Source: Amycolatopsis thermoflava N1165
GTDB taxonomy: Bacteria > Actinomycetota > Actinomycetes > Mycobacteriales > Pseudonocardiaceae
Direction: 5' to 3'
Assembly: GCF_000473265.1 (NCBI RefSeq)
Contig: NZ_KI421511.1
Coordinates: 4,191,560-4,255,559 of the forward strand
Length of the DNA stretch: 64,000 nucleotides
The notes beneath the pieces are model-generated. The model made no database searches. It saw only the letters and a program-made list of their open reading frames with translations, and had not been told where the DNA came from. Made by a program: the position numbers and the translations under genes. Below are positions 1-8,989 of this stretch, piece by piece (position 1 is the stretch's first letter; each line of letters begins with the position of its first letter).

Positions 1-157
1 GCGCCGGGTCGGTGTACCGGGCTTCCGGCACGTCGTAGAGGGCGTCGAGCGACGCGCGCTGCCCCGCGTAGGCCGGGACGTAGGCGGCCAGTTCCGCCTC
101 GCTCGCCGTGATCCCGGCCGCGTCGAGCAGGCCGCGCACCATCGTCAGGTCGTCCAT
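1..157 (-). CDS. AtzG/GatC-like small protein (partial, 3' end outside window)
   Basis: Fifty-two N-terminal codons are visible, beginning MDDLTMVRGLLDAAGITASE, with an AGGAG-type ribosome site about 5 nt before the ATG. It starts 11 nt after the amidase stop, so it is the last visible gene of the operon. Small acidic helical proteins directly behind an amidase are typical of the AtzG/DUF4089 group, GatC-like partners of amidases such as AtzE. That assignment rests on position, size and general composition, not a diagnostic motif. Confidence 0.5.
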   Translation of the reverse strand, partial: MDDLTMVRGLLDAAGITASEAELAAYVPAYAGQRASLDALYDVPEARYTDPA

Positions 158-168
158 CGTCTCTCCTT

Positions 169-1578
169 TCAGGCGGCGGCCACGCCGGCCGGCCGCGGCA
201 CCCGCAGGTGCCAGTCGGTGCTCTGCTGGAACGCGTCGCCCGCGCGCAGGATCGCCGCTTCGCCGAAGGCGGGACCGGCCAGCTGCAGGGACAACGGCAT
301 CCCGTCCGCGGTGAAACCCATCGGCACGGCCAGCACCGGGTTGCCGACGCTGTCCCAGTACGGCGTGAAGATCAGCGAGAACAGCTCGCTCACGTCGACT
401 CCCCCGCCGGGTGTGGTGATGCTGTCGAAGGTCGGGGCGCCGACCGCGGCCGTCGGCGCGGCGATCACGTCGACCGTCTCGAACAACCGGGCCAGCGCGT
501 CCTGCGCCACCCGGCGCACCCGCTGGGCCTGCACGTAGTCCGCGCCGGACGCCATCGCCCCGGTCACCAGCATCGCGCGCGTGGCCGCGTAGTAGTCGCC
601 CCAGCGGCCGGCGAGGTCGTTACGGTGGTAGGCCAGCGCCTCGCAACCCATGGTCACCATGTCCGCGGTGATCATCTCGTGCCAGTACGGCAGCGTGACC
701 TCGACGACCGTCGCGCCCTGCTCGGCGAGCACCGCGACGGCCGCGTCGAACGCGCCGGTCAGCGCGGGATCCGCGTGGTCCGGGAAGTGCCCCTCGCGCA
801 CCACGCCGACGCGCAGGCCGGACAGGTCGCCGTCGAAGGCGGGCGCGCTGAACGGCGCGTCCACGCAGTCCGGGTCGCTGGTGTCCAGACCGGCCAGCAC
901 CTCCAGCACCGCGGCGCAGTCCCGCGCGGAGCGCGCCAGCGGTCCGATGTGGTCGAGGCTGTAGCCCAGCGGCACGCACCCGGACTTCGGCACCCGGCCG
1001 AACGTCGGCATCAGGCCGCTGACCCCGCAGAACGCGGCCGGGATGCGGATGCTGCCCGCGGTGTCGGTGCCCAGCCCGGCCAGGAACATCCCGGCCGCGA
1101 CCCCGCTGCCGGTGCCGGAGCTGGACCCGCCGGGCCAGGTGTCCGGGTTCCACGGGTTGCGCGGCACGGGGAACGGCTTGGTGTCGTCCGGCATCCCGCA
1201 GGCGAACTCCATCGTCGAGGTCTTGCCCGTGATGACCGCGCCCGCGGCCTTGAGCCGGGCGACGACGGGCGCGTCCCGGCCCGCGCCCCACGCCGGGTCG
1301 AGCACCAGGCTTTGCGCGGTCGTCGGGCCCTCGGCCATCGCGATGATGTCCTTCACGCCGAACGGGATCCCGTGCAGCGGGCCGCGGTCCACACCGCGGG
1401 CCAGTTCGGCGTCGGCCTCAGCGGCGCGCTCGAGCGCGTAGTCGTCGAGCCGGTGCAGGTAGGTGCCGATCTCCGCGTCGTGGCGGTCGGCGGCCGCGAT
1501 GGCCGCTTCGGTGAGCGCGACGGACGTGGTGGCGCCGGCCCGCAGCGCGGCGGCGGCGTCGGTGACGGTGTGGATCAT
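169..1578 (-). CDS. Amidase-signature hydrolase
   Basis: This 469-residue enzyme has the amidase-signature Ser-cisSer-Lys triad: Lys76 in GVKDIIA, the Gly/Ser-rich segment GGSSSGTGSG at 150-159, and nucleophile Ser176 in TDTAGS. The family hydrolyses amides to acid plus ammonia; the substrate cannot be read from sequence. Its ATG overlaps the stop of the upstream GntR gene (ATGA), so translation is probably coupled. With an NCS1 permease and an isochorismatase-fold hydrolase in the same operon, a nitrogen-rich small molecule (biuret, carboxybiuret, ureide or hydantoin-like) is a reasonable guess. A small AtzG-like gene follows. Confidence 0.9.
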   Translation of the reverse strand: MIHTVTDAAAALRAGATTSVALTEAAIAAADRHDAEIGTYLHRLDDYALERAAEADAELARGVDRGPLHGIPFGVKDIIAMAEGPTTAQSLVLDPAWGAGRDAPVVARLKAAGAVITGKTSTMEFACGMPDDTKPFPVPRNPWNPDTWPGGSSSGTGSGVAAGMFLAGLGTDTAGSIRIPAAFCGVSGLMPTFGRVPKSGCVPLGYSLDHIGPLARSARDCAAVLEVLAGLDTSDPDCVDAPFSAPAFDGDLSGLRVGVVREGHFPDHADPALTGAFDAAVAVLAEQGATVVEVTLPYWHEMITADMVTMGCEALAYHRNDLAGRWGDYYAATRAMLVTGAMASGADYVQAQRVRRVAQDALARLFETVDVIAAPTAAVGAPTFDSITTPGGGVDVSELFSLIFTPYWDSVGNPVLAVPMGFTADGMPLSLQLAGPAFGEAAILRAGDAFQQSTDWHLRVPRPAGVAAA

Positions 1579-2315
1579 GCTTCCCTCCCGGGGACTCGGG
1601 TGCCGCGCGAGACGAACCGGAACCGGTCGGCGCGGGTGTGGATGAAGGCCAGGTCGAACAGGCGCCCGGCGGGGTCGGCGATGGTCTGCTCGGTGACCAG
1701 GACGGGCGCGCCGGGCGCGATGCCGAGCACGGCGGCGACGAGCGGGTCGGCGGGCTCGGCGCCGATGATGAACTCGGACTGTCCGAACTCGACACCGGCG
1801 TCGGCCATGAGCGCGTACCAGTCGGTGACGAACGGGCAGTCCCGCAACCGCGCGGCCTCCGGGAAGAGGGCGTAGTTGGTGGCGAGCCAGACCGGCTCCT
1901 CCTGGTGCAGTGCGACGTACTCCAGGCGCAGGCACGGGGTCCCGGCAAGCACGCCGAGCCGGTCGGCGACCACGGCGGGCGCGGCGATCTCGGAGCGGTC
2001 GAGCAGCCGGGGCCGGGTGCGGCGGTTGAGCAGGCTGTGCTGGTCCGGGCGGATCACGCCGTGGGCTTCGACGAGCCGCTCGTCGGCGGGCCGGACGACT
2101 GCGTGCGTGCCGATGCCCTGGACGCGCTCGATCAGCCCCTCCGCGCGCAGCAGGGAAAGCGCTTCCCGGACGGTGGCGCGGGACGCGCGGTGCGCCGCCA
2201 TCAGCTCGGCCTCGCCAGGCAGCTGCCCGTCGGGGTAGCGGCCACCCTGGACGGCCGCGCGGAGCATGTCCCGCAACCGGCGCACCTCGTGACCCCGCTG
2301 TGCCGCACTCCTCAT
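1575..2315 (-). CDS. GntR-family regulator with UTRA domain (HutC type)
   Basis: The protein has an N-terminal winged helix (core GEAELMAAHRASRATVREAL, about residues 30-75) and a C-terminal UTRA ligand-binding domain, the HutC arrangement. It probably senses the substrate of the surrounding catabolic operon and represses it. I chose the ATG at 2315 (246 residues), which places a normal short tail before the first helix; an in-frame ATG at 2363 would add 16 residues and cannot be excluded. It sits inside the operon, 68 nt after the isochorismatase gene, and its stop overlaps the amidase start. Confidence 0.85.
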   Translation of the reverse strand: MRSAAQRGHEVRRLRDMLRAAVQGGRYPDGQLPGEAELMAAHRASRATVREALSLLRAEGLIERVQGIGTHAVVRPADERLVEAHGVIRPDQHSLLNRRTRPRLLDRSEIAAPAVVADRLGVLAGTPCLRLEYVALHQEEPVWLATNYALFPEAARLRDCPFVTDWYALMADAGVEFGQSEFIIGAEPADPLVAAVLGIAPGAPVLVTEQTIADPAGRLFDLAFIHTRADRFRFVSRGTRVPGREA

Positions 2316-2383
2316 TCCCGGGGACGCTAAGGAGCGTCGTTTGCCGCTCGGTCTCCACGGCATCACCGCCGTGTTACCGCTGC

Positions 2384-2989
2384 TCACGCGGCCTCCGGGA
2401 GAGCACCGAAGGTGAAGCCGCCGCCGATCGAGGCGATCGCGGCGAACCCGATGTCGCGCATGATCTCGACGCCGATCTCGTGCTGCCGCCGGGTCATCGC
2501 CGCGCAGCAGTCCTCGAGCAGCGTGACGCGGTAGTCCCGCATGAAGGCCGCGCGCACGGTGGACTCGACGCAGATGTTGGTCACCACGCCGCAGACCACC
2601 AGTCCGGTCACGCCGAGCCCCTGGAGCAGCGGATCCAGCGAGGTCCACAGGAACGCGTCGAACCGGGCCTTGTCGACCACCAGGTCCGCGGCCGTGCAGC
2701 CGAGTTCGTCGACCACGTCCGCGTCCCAGGTGCCCACCTCCAGGCCGTGCAGCTCGGCCAGCCCGCCGGACAGCTCGGCCAGCCGGGGACCCTCGTCCAC
2801 GCGACCGGGCCGGTAGACGTGCCGGGTGAAGACCACCGGCACGCCCGCCTCCCTGGCCCGCGCCACCGCGGCCGCGGTGTTCGCCACCGCCGCCGCCGCG
2901 CCGTCCAGTTCCCGGCCCAGCCGCGGCAGCGAGCCGTCCGGGTGGCAGAACCCGTTCTGCACATCCACCACCAGCAGTGCGGTGCTCAT
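2384..2989 (-). CDS. Isochorismatase-family cysteine hydrolase
   Basis: A 201-residue protein with the isochorismatase-like triad: Asp9 in VVDVQNGF, Lys107 in VVDKARFDAF and Cys140 in VVTNICVEST, preceded by the usual V-T cis-peptide region. Members with this Cys include biuret hydrolase, ureidoacrylate amidohydrolase and nicotinamidase-like enzymes; all cleave C-N amide bonds. The ATG shares one base with the permease stop (TGATG), so it is co-transcribed with uptake. Together with the amidase it suggests a two-step deamidation pathway, but substrate assignment is inference. Confidence 0.88.
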   Translation of the reverse strand: MSTALLVVDVQNGFCHPDGSLPRLGRELDGAAAAVANTAAAVARAREAGVPVVFTRHVYRPGRVDEGPRLAELSGGLAELHGLEVGTWDADVVDELGCTAADLVVDKARFDAFLWTSLDPLLQGLGVTGLVVCGVVTNICVESTVRAAFMRDYRVTLLEDCCAAMTRRQHEIGVEIMRDIGFAAIASIGGGFTFGALPEAA

Positions 2990-4632
2990 CAGGCGACCTC
3001 CAGTTCCTTGTCGGGGGCGAACTTCGGCATGCCGAGCGGCACGGAACCCTTGGGCGGCCGCCACGCGCTGGGCTTGCAGGCGTCCCGGCAGGCGGCCTCG
3101 GTCGAGCAGCACAGGGAGCAGATCGTGCCGCCGTGGAAGGGGCAGGTCGCCATGTCCGCGCGGTCGTAGCTGCCCGCGCACACCGAGCACGGCAGCTCGT
3201 CTCCGGCGGGCAGCACCGACTCGCGGGCGACGTACCAGCGTCCGCGGGTGGCGGCGGCCACGACCGGCGGCAGGACCACCGCGACGCCCAGCGCGATGAA
3301 CGGCGACAACGCGGCCGCTGTCGGGCCGAACGCGCCGTAGTAGGCGACCATCGACACGGCGCCGGCGACGATCATCGACCCGAACCCGACGGGGTTGACG
3401 TGGTAGAGGTGCGCGCGGTGGAACACCAGCTGCGGCGGGGCCAGCTTCAGCCACTTCTTGTTGATCACCAGGTCGGACACCATCGCCGCGATCCACGCGA
3501 CGCCGACGTTCGAGTACCAGGCGAGCACCTCGACGATGTGGCTGAAGATGTCGATCTCCATCAGCGCCAGGGACAGCCCGACCTGCAGGAACACCCACGC
3601 GGCGCGCCCGGGGTGGCGGTGCAGCAGCCGGGAGAAGAAGTTCGACCAGGACAGCGACCCCGAGTAGGTGTTCATGATGTTGATCTTGATCTGGGACAGC
3701 AGCACCAGTACCCCGGCGAGGACCAGCGCGACGGTGTGGTTCCCGGTCAGCCGCTCGTAGACGGCGGTGAACAGGTCCACCGGCACCCCGACGTGATCGG
3801 CGCCGATCTTCGTCGAGGCGTACCCGACCAGCAGCGTCGAGGCGAAGAAGATGCCCACCGCGAACAACGCGAAGCCGGGCCCGCCCATGATCACCGCGAG
3901 CCGCCACCGCCCCCGCCTGCCGGGTTCGGGGTCGGGCATCAGCCGCAGGTAGTCGCCCTGCTCCCCCACCTGGGTGGCCAGCGACAGCTGCGCGGCGGCG
4001 ATCGTGAACACCGCGAGCACGGTCATCCCGGCCAGACCGGACGGCGACACGGTCGCCGGGTGGACCATGTTGTGCCCGGCGTCCGGCGCGGTCGCCGCGG
4101 TGCCCAGCGCCAGCCCGATCAGCGCGATCCAGACCGGCCACGTCCAGGCCTGGAACTTCGCGCTGAACGTCATCCCGTACAGGGTCAGCGGGATCATCAC
4201 CGCGGACACCACGACGTAGGACAGGTGGATGTCCAGCCCGGTCAACGCGGTCACCGCCTGCGCCATGATCGCGCCCTCGTAGGCCAGGAAGATCAGCGTG
4301 TAGGTGGCGTAGACCAGCGAGGTCAGCGTGGATCCGAGGTAGCCGAAGCCGGAGCCGCGGGTCAGCAGGTCGATGTCCACGTGCCCGCGGGCGATCGCGA
4401 ACGCGATCACCAGGGTCAGCGGCAGCGTCACGGCCGCGGCGACCAGGAAGCCGGTGAGCGCGTTGGCGAAGCCGAACGCGTCGACGAACGCGGCGTCGAG
4501 CGCGTAGCCCGCCATCGCGGAGATGCCGACGAGGCAGGACAGGAACACCATCCACGGCGACCACTTCCGGAACGCCGCCGGGGTGTACCGCAGTGAGTAG
4601 TCTTCCATTTCCGGGTTGTCAGCGAGGCCCAT
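2989..4632 (-). CDS. NCS1-family purine/cytosine-type permease with Cys-rich tail
   Basis: A 547-residue membrane protein with about twelve hydrophobic segments and the NCS1 N-terminal pattern ([20 protein letters not shown]). NCS1 transporters import nucleobases, hydantoins, allantoin and similar compounds. The last ~75 residues are unusual: a soluble segment with CSVC, then [13 protein letters not shown] and further Cys, resembling a metal- or redox-binding knuckle. Start at 4632 is supported by GAAGGGATC about 6-9 nt upstream; an upstream in-frame start at 4701 has no good ribosome site. It heads the operon, which diverges from ilvD. Confidence 0.88.
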   Translation of the reverse strand: MGLADNPEMEDYSLRYTPAAFRKWSPWMVFLSCLVGISAMAGYALDAAFVDAFGFANALTGFLVAAAVTLPLTLVIAFAIARGHVDIDLLTRGSGFGYLGSTLTSLVYATYTLIFLAYEGAIMAQAVTALTGLDIHLSYVVVSAVMIPLTLYGMTFSAKFQAWTWPVWIALIGLALGTAATAPDAGHNMVHPATVSPSGLAGMTVLAVFTIAAAQLSLATQVGEQGDYLRLMPDPEPGRRGRWRLAVIMGGPGFALFAVGIFFASTLLVGYASTKIGADHVGVPVDLFTAVYERLTGNHTVALVLAGVLVLLSQIKINIMNTYSGSLSWSNFFSRLLHRHPGRAAWVFLQVGLSLALMEIDIFSHIVEVLAWYSNVGVAWIAAMVSDLVINKKWLKLAPPQLVFHRAHLYHVNPVGFGSMIVAGAVSMVAYYGAFGPTAAALSPFIALGVAVVLPPVVAAATRGRWYVARESVLPAGDELPCSVCAGSYDRADMATCPFHGGTICSLCCSTEAACRDACKPSAWRPPKGSVPLGMPKFAPDKELEVA

Positions 4633-4845
4633 ATCCGATCCCTTCGCTCGGGTGCGGCGAAAGTTAGGAATCGCGTATTTCGGCCGCGTATCCGACGGCA
4701 TTGCGCCCGGTTACGCCGCTTCTCACTCTCCGGACACCGCGCTGACCTGCGGTTTTCGTCACGCGGGGAGGTGATGCGCCGAATTCGGTGTGGGATGGGC
4801 CGCCGGTTGATCGGGACGCGCGGGACCCGGCGTAATCTGGCTGGC
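4633..4845. promoter_or_regulatory. Divergent intergenic region, permease operon / ilvD
   Basis: This 213-bp gap separates the permease operon (minus) from ilvD (plus). The ilvD side ends in a TAATCT -10 box. On the permease side only the ribosome site is clear. I saw no strong palindrome attributable to the GntR regulator. Confidence 0.5.
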
Positions 4846-4848
4846 ATG
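4833..4848 (+). promoter_or_regulatory. Leaderless-type promoter of ilvD
   Basis: TAATCT at 4833-4838 is followed by 7 nt and the ATG, with no Shine-Dalgarno sequence between. The transcript is predicted to begin at or next to the start codon. Confidence 0.6.
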
Positions 4849-6690
4849 CCTGCTCTGCGCTCCCGAACAACCACCCATGGCCGCAACGCCGCGGGCGCCC
4901 GGTCCCTCTGGCGGGCCACCGGGCTGACCGACGGCGACTTCGGCAAGCCGATCGTCGCGATCGCCAACTCCTACACCCAGTTCGTGCCCGGGCACGTGCA
5001 CCTCAAGGACCTCGGTGACATCGTGGCCGGGGCGATCCGCGAGGCCGGTGGCGTGGCGCGCGAGTTCCACACGATCGCGGTGGACGACGGCATCGCCATG
5101 GGGCACAGCGGCATGCTCTACTCGCTGCCCTCGCGCGAGATCATCGCCGACTCGGTCGAGTACATGGTCAACGCGCACCAGGCCGACGCGCTGGTCTGCA
5201 TCTCCAACTGCGACAAGATCACCCCGGGCATGCTGAACGCCGCGATGCGGCTGAACATCCCGGTGGTGTTCGTGTCCGGCGGCCCGATGGAGGCCGGCAA
5301 GGCGGTGGTCGTGGACGGCGTCGCGCACGCGCCGACCGACCTGATCACCAGCATCTCCGCCTCGGCGAACCCCGCCATCGACGAGGACGGGCTGTCCATT
5401 GTGGAGCGGTCCGCGTGCCCGACGTGCGGGTCGTGCTCGGGCATGTTCACCGCGAACTCGATGAACTGCCTGACCGAGGCGCTGGGCCTGTCGCTGCCGG
5501 GCAACGGCTCGACGCTGGCCACGCACGCCGCGCGCCGCAAGCTGTTCGAGGACGCCGGCCGCACGGTCATGGAGCTGTGCAAGCGCTGGTACGGCGAGGA
5601 CGACGACAGCGTGCTGCCGCGCTCGATCGCCAACCGCAAGGCGTTCGAGAACGCGATGGCGCTGGACATGGCGATGGGCGGCTCGACCAACACGGTGCTG
5701 CACATCCTGGCCGCGGCGCAGGAGGGCGAGGTCGACTTCACGATCTCCGACATCGACGAGATCGGCCGCCGCGTGCCGTGCCTGTCGAAGGTCGCGCCGA
5801 ACTCCGACTACCACATGGAGGACGTGCACCGGGCCGGCGGCATCCCGGCGATCCTCGGCGAGCTGAACCGGGCCGGGCTGCTCAACCGGGATGTCACTGC
5901 TGTGCACTCCTCTTCGCTGGAGCAGTGGCTGTCCACGTGGGACATCCGCGGCGGGTCGCCGTCGCCGGAGGCGATCGAGCTGTTCCACGCCGCGCCGGGC
6001 GGGGTCCGCACCACGGAGGCGTTCTCGACGTCGAACCGGTGGACCGAGCTGGACACGGACGCGGCCAACGGCTGCATCCGCGACATCGAGCACGCCTACA
6101 CCAAGGACGGCGGGCTCGCGGTGCTGCGCGGCAACCTGGCCGAGAACGGCGCGGTGATCAAGTCCGCGGGCATCGACGAGGAGCTGTGGCGGTTCCAGGG
6201 CCCGGCGCGTGTGGTCGAGAGCCAGGAGGAGGCCGTCTCGGTCATCCTGAGCAAGAAGATTCAGCCGGGTGAGGTGCTCGTGGTCCGCTACGAGGGTCCG
6301 GCAGGCGGCCCTGGCATGCAGGAGATGCTGCACCCGACGGCGTTCCTCAAGGGCGCCGGGCTGGGCAAGAAGTGCGCGTTGATCACCGACGGCCGGTTCT
6401 CCGGCGGCTCGTCCGGGATCTCGGTCGGGCACATCTCGCCGGAGGCCGCGTCGGGCGGCACGATCGGCCTGGTCCAGGACGGCGACCAGATCCTGATCGA
6501 CGTACACGAGCGGAAGCTGGAGCTGCTGGTGGACGCCGACGTGCTGGCCGAGCGCCGGGCGAAGATGGAGGCCTCGGAGCGGCCGTGGCAGCCGGTGGAG
6601 CGCCAGCGGCCCGTGACCGCGGCCCTGCGCGCCTACGCGCGGATGGCCACCTCCGCCGACACGGGCGCGGTGCGCGACCCGAACAAGTAG
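4846..6690 (+). CDS. ilvD: Dihydroxy-acid dehydratase
   Basis: This enzyme dehydrates 2,3-dihydroxy-isovalerate and -methylvalerate to the 2-keto acids, the third common step of valine/isoleucine synthesis. At 614 residues it is the length of E. coli IlvD (616). The Fe-S ligands are present: Cys122 in [11 protein letters not shown] and the cluster [11 protein letters not shown] at 191-201. The ATG at 4846 is favoured over an earlier in-frame ATG because the -10 box lies just 7 nt upstream and homology begins there. It stands alone, followed by an excellent intrinsic terminator. Confidence 0.97.
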   Translation: MPALRSRTTTHGRNAAGARSLWRATGLTDGDFGKPIVAIANSYTQFVPGHVHLKDLGDIVAGAIREAGGVAREFHTIAVDDGIAMGHSGMLYSLPSREIIADSVEYMVNAHQADALVCISNCDKITPGMLNAAMRLNIPVVFVSGGPMEAGKAVVVDGVAHAPTDLITSISASANPAIDEDGLSIVERSACPTCGSCSGMFTANSMNCLTEALGLSLPGNGSTLATHAARRKLFEDAGRTVMELCKRWYGEDDDSVLPRSIANRKAFENAMALDMAMGGSTNTVLHILAAAQEGEVDFTISDIDEIGRRVPCLSKVAPNSDYHMEDVHRAGGIPAILGELNRAGLLNRDVTAVHSSSLEQWLSTWDIRGGSPSPEAIELFHAAPGGVRTTEAFSTSNRWTELDTDAANGCIRDIEHAYTKDGGLAVLRGNLAENGAVIKSAGIDEELWRFQGPARVVESQEEAVSVILSKKIQPGEVLVVRYEGPAGGPGMQEMLHPTAFLKGAGLGKKCALITDGRFSGGSSGISVGHISPEAASGGTIGLVQDGDQILIDVHERKLELLVDADVLAERRAKMEASERPWQPVERQRPVTAALRAYARMATSADTGAVRDPNK

Positions 6691-6701
6691 GCCTGACGAC
6701 G

Positions 6702-6736
6702 AAGGGCCCCGGCTGCGAGCAGCCGGGGCCCTTTTT
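6702..6736 (+). terminator. Rho-independent terminator of ilvD
   Basis: A perfect 14-bp stem (left arm AAGGGCCCCGGCTG, loop CGAG) runs into a T5 tract immediately after ilvD. In the opposite direction the T tract is short, so it works mainly for ilvD but may also shield the convergent doxX gene. Confidence 0.93.
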
Positions 6737-6742
6737 CGTTGT

Positions 6743-7363
6743 TCAGCGCGCCAGCACGATGACCACGACGGCCGCCGCGGCGGCGATCAGCAGGAAGAAC
6801 AACCCGAACGGCACCGGGCGGCGCCGCCACGGGGTGTTGACGTCCAGCGCGATCCGTCCGGAGCCGGTGAACAGCAGCGCGAACGCCACAGTCGCCAGCA
6901 GCAGCTCGAACTCGAACCCGTTCGGCTCGAAGAACCCGCCGCGCCACTGGACGTAGATCATGTTCACGGTGACGCCGAGGATCGCGGCGGCGCCGATCTG
7001 GGTGAACAGGCCCAGCACGACGAGCACCGCGCCGATCAGTTCGCTCAACCCGGTGACCCACGCGAGCAGCGTCGGCTGGGCCGTGTAGCCCATCGACTCC
7101 AGCATCCGCGCCGTGCCGTCGATGCCGGGGCCGCCGAACAGCCCGAACACCTTCTGCAACCCGTGCGCGCCGAGGATCGCCCCGAGCGCGAGCCGCAGCG
7201 CGAGCAGACCGAAGTCGATCCCGCCGTGGTAGCGGTTCACCGGCGGTGACGGCCGGTCCTCGACGTCGGAGAGCATGCTGGTGCTGCTGCTCTCGGTGGG
7301 CTGGTAGTACCCGGATTCCGTGAACAGGTTCTGGGTCTTCGACTCGTCCTGAGGGCTGGCCAC
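6743..7363 (-). CDS. DoxX-family membrane protein
   Basis: A 206-residue protein with a polar N-terminus of about 45 residues, then four to five transmembrane helices. The core LGAILGAHGLQKVFGLFGG is typical of DoxX/DoxD. In M. tuberculosis a DoxX protein (Rv3005c) next to LppZ takes part in a membrane oxidoreductase complex that counters thiol and oxidative stress; the same two genes are near each other here, so it is a plausible orthologue, though shorter. The GTG start has TAACCT 6 nt upstream (leaderless). Confidence 0.85.
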   Translation of the reverse strand: MASPQDESKTQNLFTESGYYQPTESSSTSMLSDVEDRPSPPVNRYHGGIDFGLLALRLALGAILGAHGLQKVFGLFGGPGIDGTARMLESMGYTAQPTLLAWVTGLSELIGAVLVVLGLFTQIGAAAILGVTVNMIYVQWRGGFFEPNGFEFELLLATVAFALLFTGSGRIALDVNTPWRRRPVPFGLFFLLIAAAAAVVVIVLAR

Positions 7364-7375
7364 CCGCGCAGGTTA
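7361..7375 (-). promoter_or_regulatory. Leaderless-type promoter of doxX
   Basis: On the minus strand TAACCT (7370-7375) is followed by 6 nt and the GTG start. No ribosome-binding sequence is present. Confidence 0.6.
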
Positions 7376-7424
7376 GGCCATCCGGGTCGGAAGCGCGACA
7401 GTTTCCGGGGCATCGAGCGGGTGC

Positions 7425-8501
7425 TCAGCTGCCGAACACCGACATGATGAGCGCGCCCAGCGCCGCGGGGAACACCTGTGCCGGGTCCGCCTCGCCGGTG
7501 GTCAGTGTCGCCGTCAGGGTCCGGCTGCCGTCCGGCGTGCTGATCATCAGGGCGCCGTAGCCGCCGGGGGCGCCGCCGTTGTGGTGCACGATCGTGCCCG
7601 CCGGGCCGAGGTCCTGCACCCACAGGCCCAGACCGAGGTTGAGCTCGCCGTGCGGGGTGAGCATCTCGGCCAGCAACGGGGCGGGCAGGAGCCGGCCGCC
7701 GAGCAACGCGGAGATGAAGGTGTTCAGGTCTTCGGCGGTCGAGATCAAGTCGCCCGCGCCGGCCAGCAGGGAGGGGTTCTGGCGGCTGACGTCGACGACG
7801 TGCCACTCGCCGCCGTCCTCGTAGCGGTAGTAGCCGTGGGCGTGCGGTCCGGGGAGGTCCGGCGAGGTCGCCGACACGACGGTGTCCGCCAGGCCGAGCG
7901 GCCCGAGGATGCGCCGCTGGGCCTCCTCGGCGAAGGTGTTGCCGGTGACGGCCTCGATCAGCAGCAGGGCGACGGTGTAGTTGGTGTTGGAGTAGCTCTG
8001 GCCCTCGCCCGGCTCGAACCGCGGCGGCCGCGACAGCGCGAACCGCACTAGCTCCTCGGGGCGGTAGGTGTGGAAGCGGTTGTCCACCCACGCCCGGCCC
8101 TGCGACGGAAGCCCCATCACGAAGGTGCCGTCGGCGTCGGGCTCGCCGGTGTAGTTGTAGAGGCCGCTGGTGTGCTGCAACAGCATCCGAACGGTGATCC
8201 GCTCGTCGAACCCGAACCCGGGCAGGTGACCGGCGACCGGGCCGTCCAGCTCGATCCGGCCCTCGTCCACCAGCTGGAGCACCAGCGTCGCGGTGAAGGT
8301 CTTCATGACGCTGCCCGCCCAGCCCTGCGCGCCCGCGGGCGGCTCGGCGGTCCCACCCAGCTCGCTCACGCCGGCCCGGCCGGTCCAGCGGCCGCGGTCG
8401 TCGCGGACGCACAACTCGGCGGCGGCGAACCCGGCGTCGACGAGGGCCTGGACGGCCTGCTGCAACTCGGGGCGGTGCGTGATGGTGGCGGTGTTCTGCA
8501 T
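7425..8501 (-). CDS. Serine hydrolase, beta-lactamase/DD-peptidase family
   Basis: A 358-residue class C beta-lactamase-fold protein with all three catalytic motifs: S64-V-M-K67 (SxxK), YSN in SYSNTNY, and H-N-G in HHNGGAPGG. No signal peptide is visible, so it may be a cytoplasmic esterase or peptidase rather than a secreted penicillin-binding enzyme. The ATG at 8501 follows AGGAGCGCACG with normal spacing; longer in-frame starts are unsupported. It is transcribed alone. Confidence 0.87.
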   Translation of the reverse strand: MQNTATITHRPELQQAVQALVDAGFAAAELCVRDDRGRWTGRAGVSELGGTAEPPAGAQGWAGSVMKTFTATLVLQLVDEGRIELDGPVAGHLPGFGFDERITVRMLLQHTSGLYNYTGEPDADGTFVMGLPSQGRAWVDNRFHTYRPEELVRFALSRPPRFEPGEGQSYSNTNYTVALLLIEAVTGNTFAEEAQRRILGPLGLADTVVSATSPDLPGPHAHGYYRYEDGGEWHVVDVSRQNPSLLAGAGDLISTAEDLNTFISALLGGRLLPAPLLAEMLTPHGELNLGLGLWVQDLGPAGTIVHHNGGAPGGYGALMISTPDGSRTLTATLTTGEADPAQVFPAALGALIMSVFGS

Positions 8502-8553
8502 CGTGCGCTCCTGTGTTCGGTCCGGCTTGATGCGACTACGTTCGCCCGCCGGC

Positions 8554-8613
8554 CTGACACCGCACCGCCTCCGCGCTGACACGGCGCCTGACACGCCCCG
8601 GTGGGTGTGTCAG
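8554..8613. repeat. Three CTGACAC direct repeats plus one inverted copy
   Basis: CTGACAC occurs at 8554-8560, 8576-8582 and 8588-8594, and its reverse complement GTGTCAG at 8607-8613. They lie upstream of the serine hydrolase and reach the end of the VOC gene. Four copies of a 7-mer in 60 bp suggest a regulator-binding cluster, but spacing is irregular. Confidence 0.4.
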
Positions 8614-8987
8614 ATGGTTTGGCGCTCGCCCACGCTGCGCTCGATGCAGAACTCATTGCCTTCGGGATCGAGCAGCGTGACCCAGCCGAGCCCGTCGGGG
8701 GTCCGGTGGTCCTCGTGCAGCGTCGCGCCGAGGGTGACGACCCGCGCCACCTCCTCGTCGCGGGTCCGGTCCTCCGGCATCCAGTCGAAGTGGACGCGGT
8801 TCTTCACCGTCTTGCCCTCGGGAACCCGGATGAACAGCAGGCCGGGCACCGGCGCGGGCGCCTCGACCAGCACCTCGGCGTCGCCAGGCGAGTCCTCGCC
8901 GGAGACCGGCCACCCGGTCACCTGGCTCCAGAACCGGGCCAGCTCGTAGGGTTCGGCGCAGTCGATCGTCACGTGGCGCAGGATCAT
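8610..8987 (-). CDS. VOC-superfamily (glyoxalase-like) protein
   Basis: A 125-residue single vicinal-oxygen-chelate domain, beginning MILRHVTIDCAEPYELARFW and ending in LLDPEGNEFCIE, the typical metal-ligand Glu region. This subfamily (glyoxalase-like, one betaalpha-betabetabeta pair) has no assigned substrate. Its start lies 2 nt after the stop of the 2-hydroxyacid dehydrogenase, so the two form an operon. Confidence 0.87.
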   Translation of the reverse strand: MILRHVTIDCAEPYELARFWSQVTGWPVSGEDSPGDAEVLVEAPAPVPGLLFIRVPEGKTVKNRVHFDWMPEDRTRDEEVARVVTLGATLHEDHRTPDGLGWVTLLDPEGNEFCIERSVGERQTI

Positions 8988-8989
8988 CG

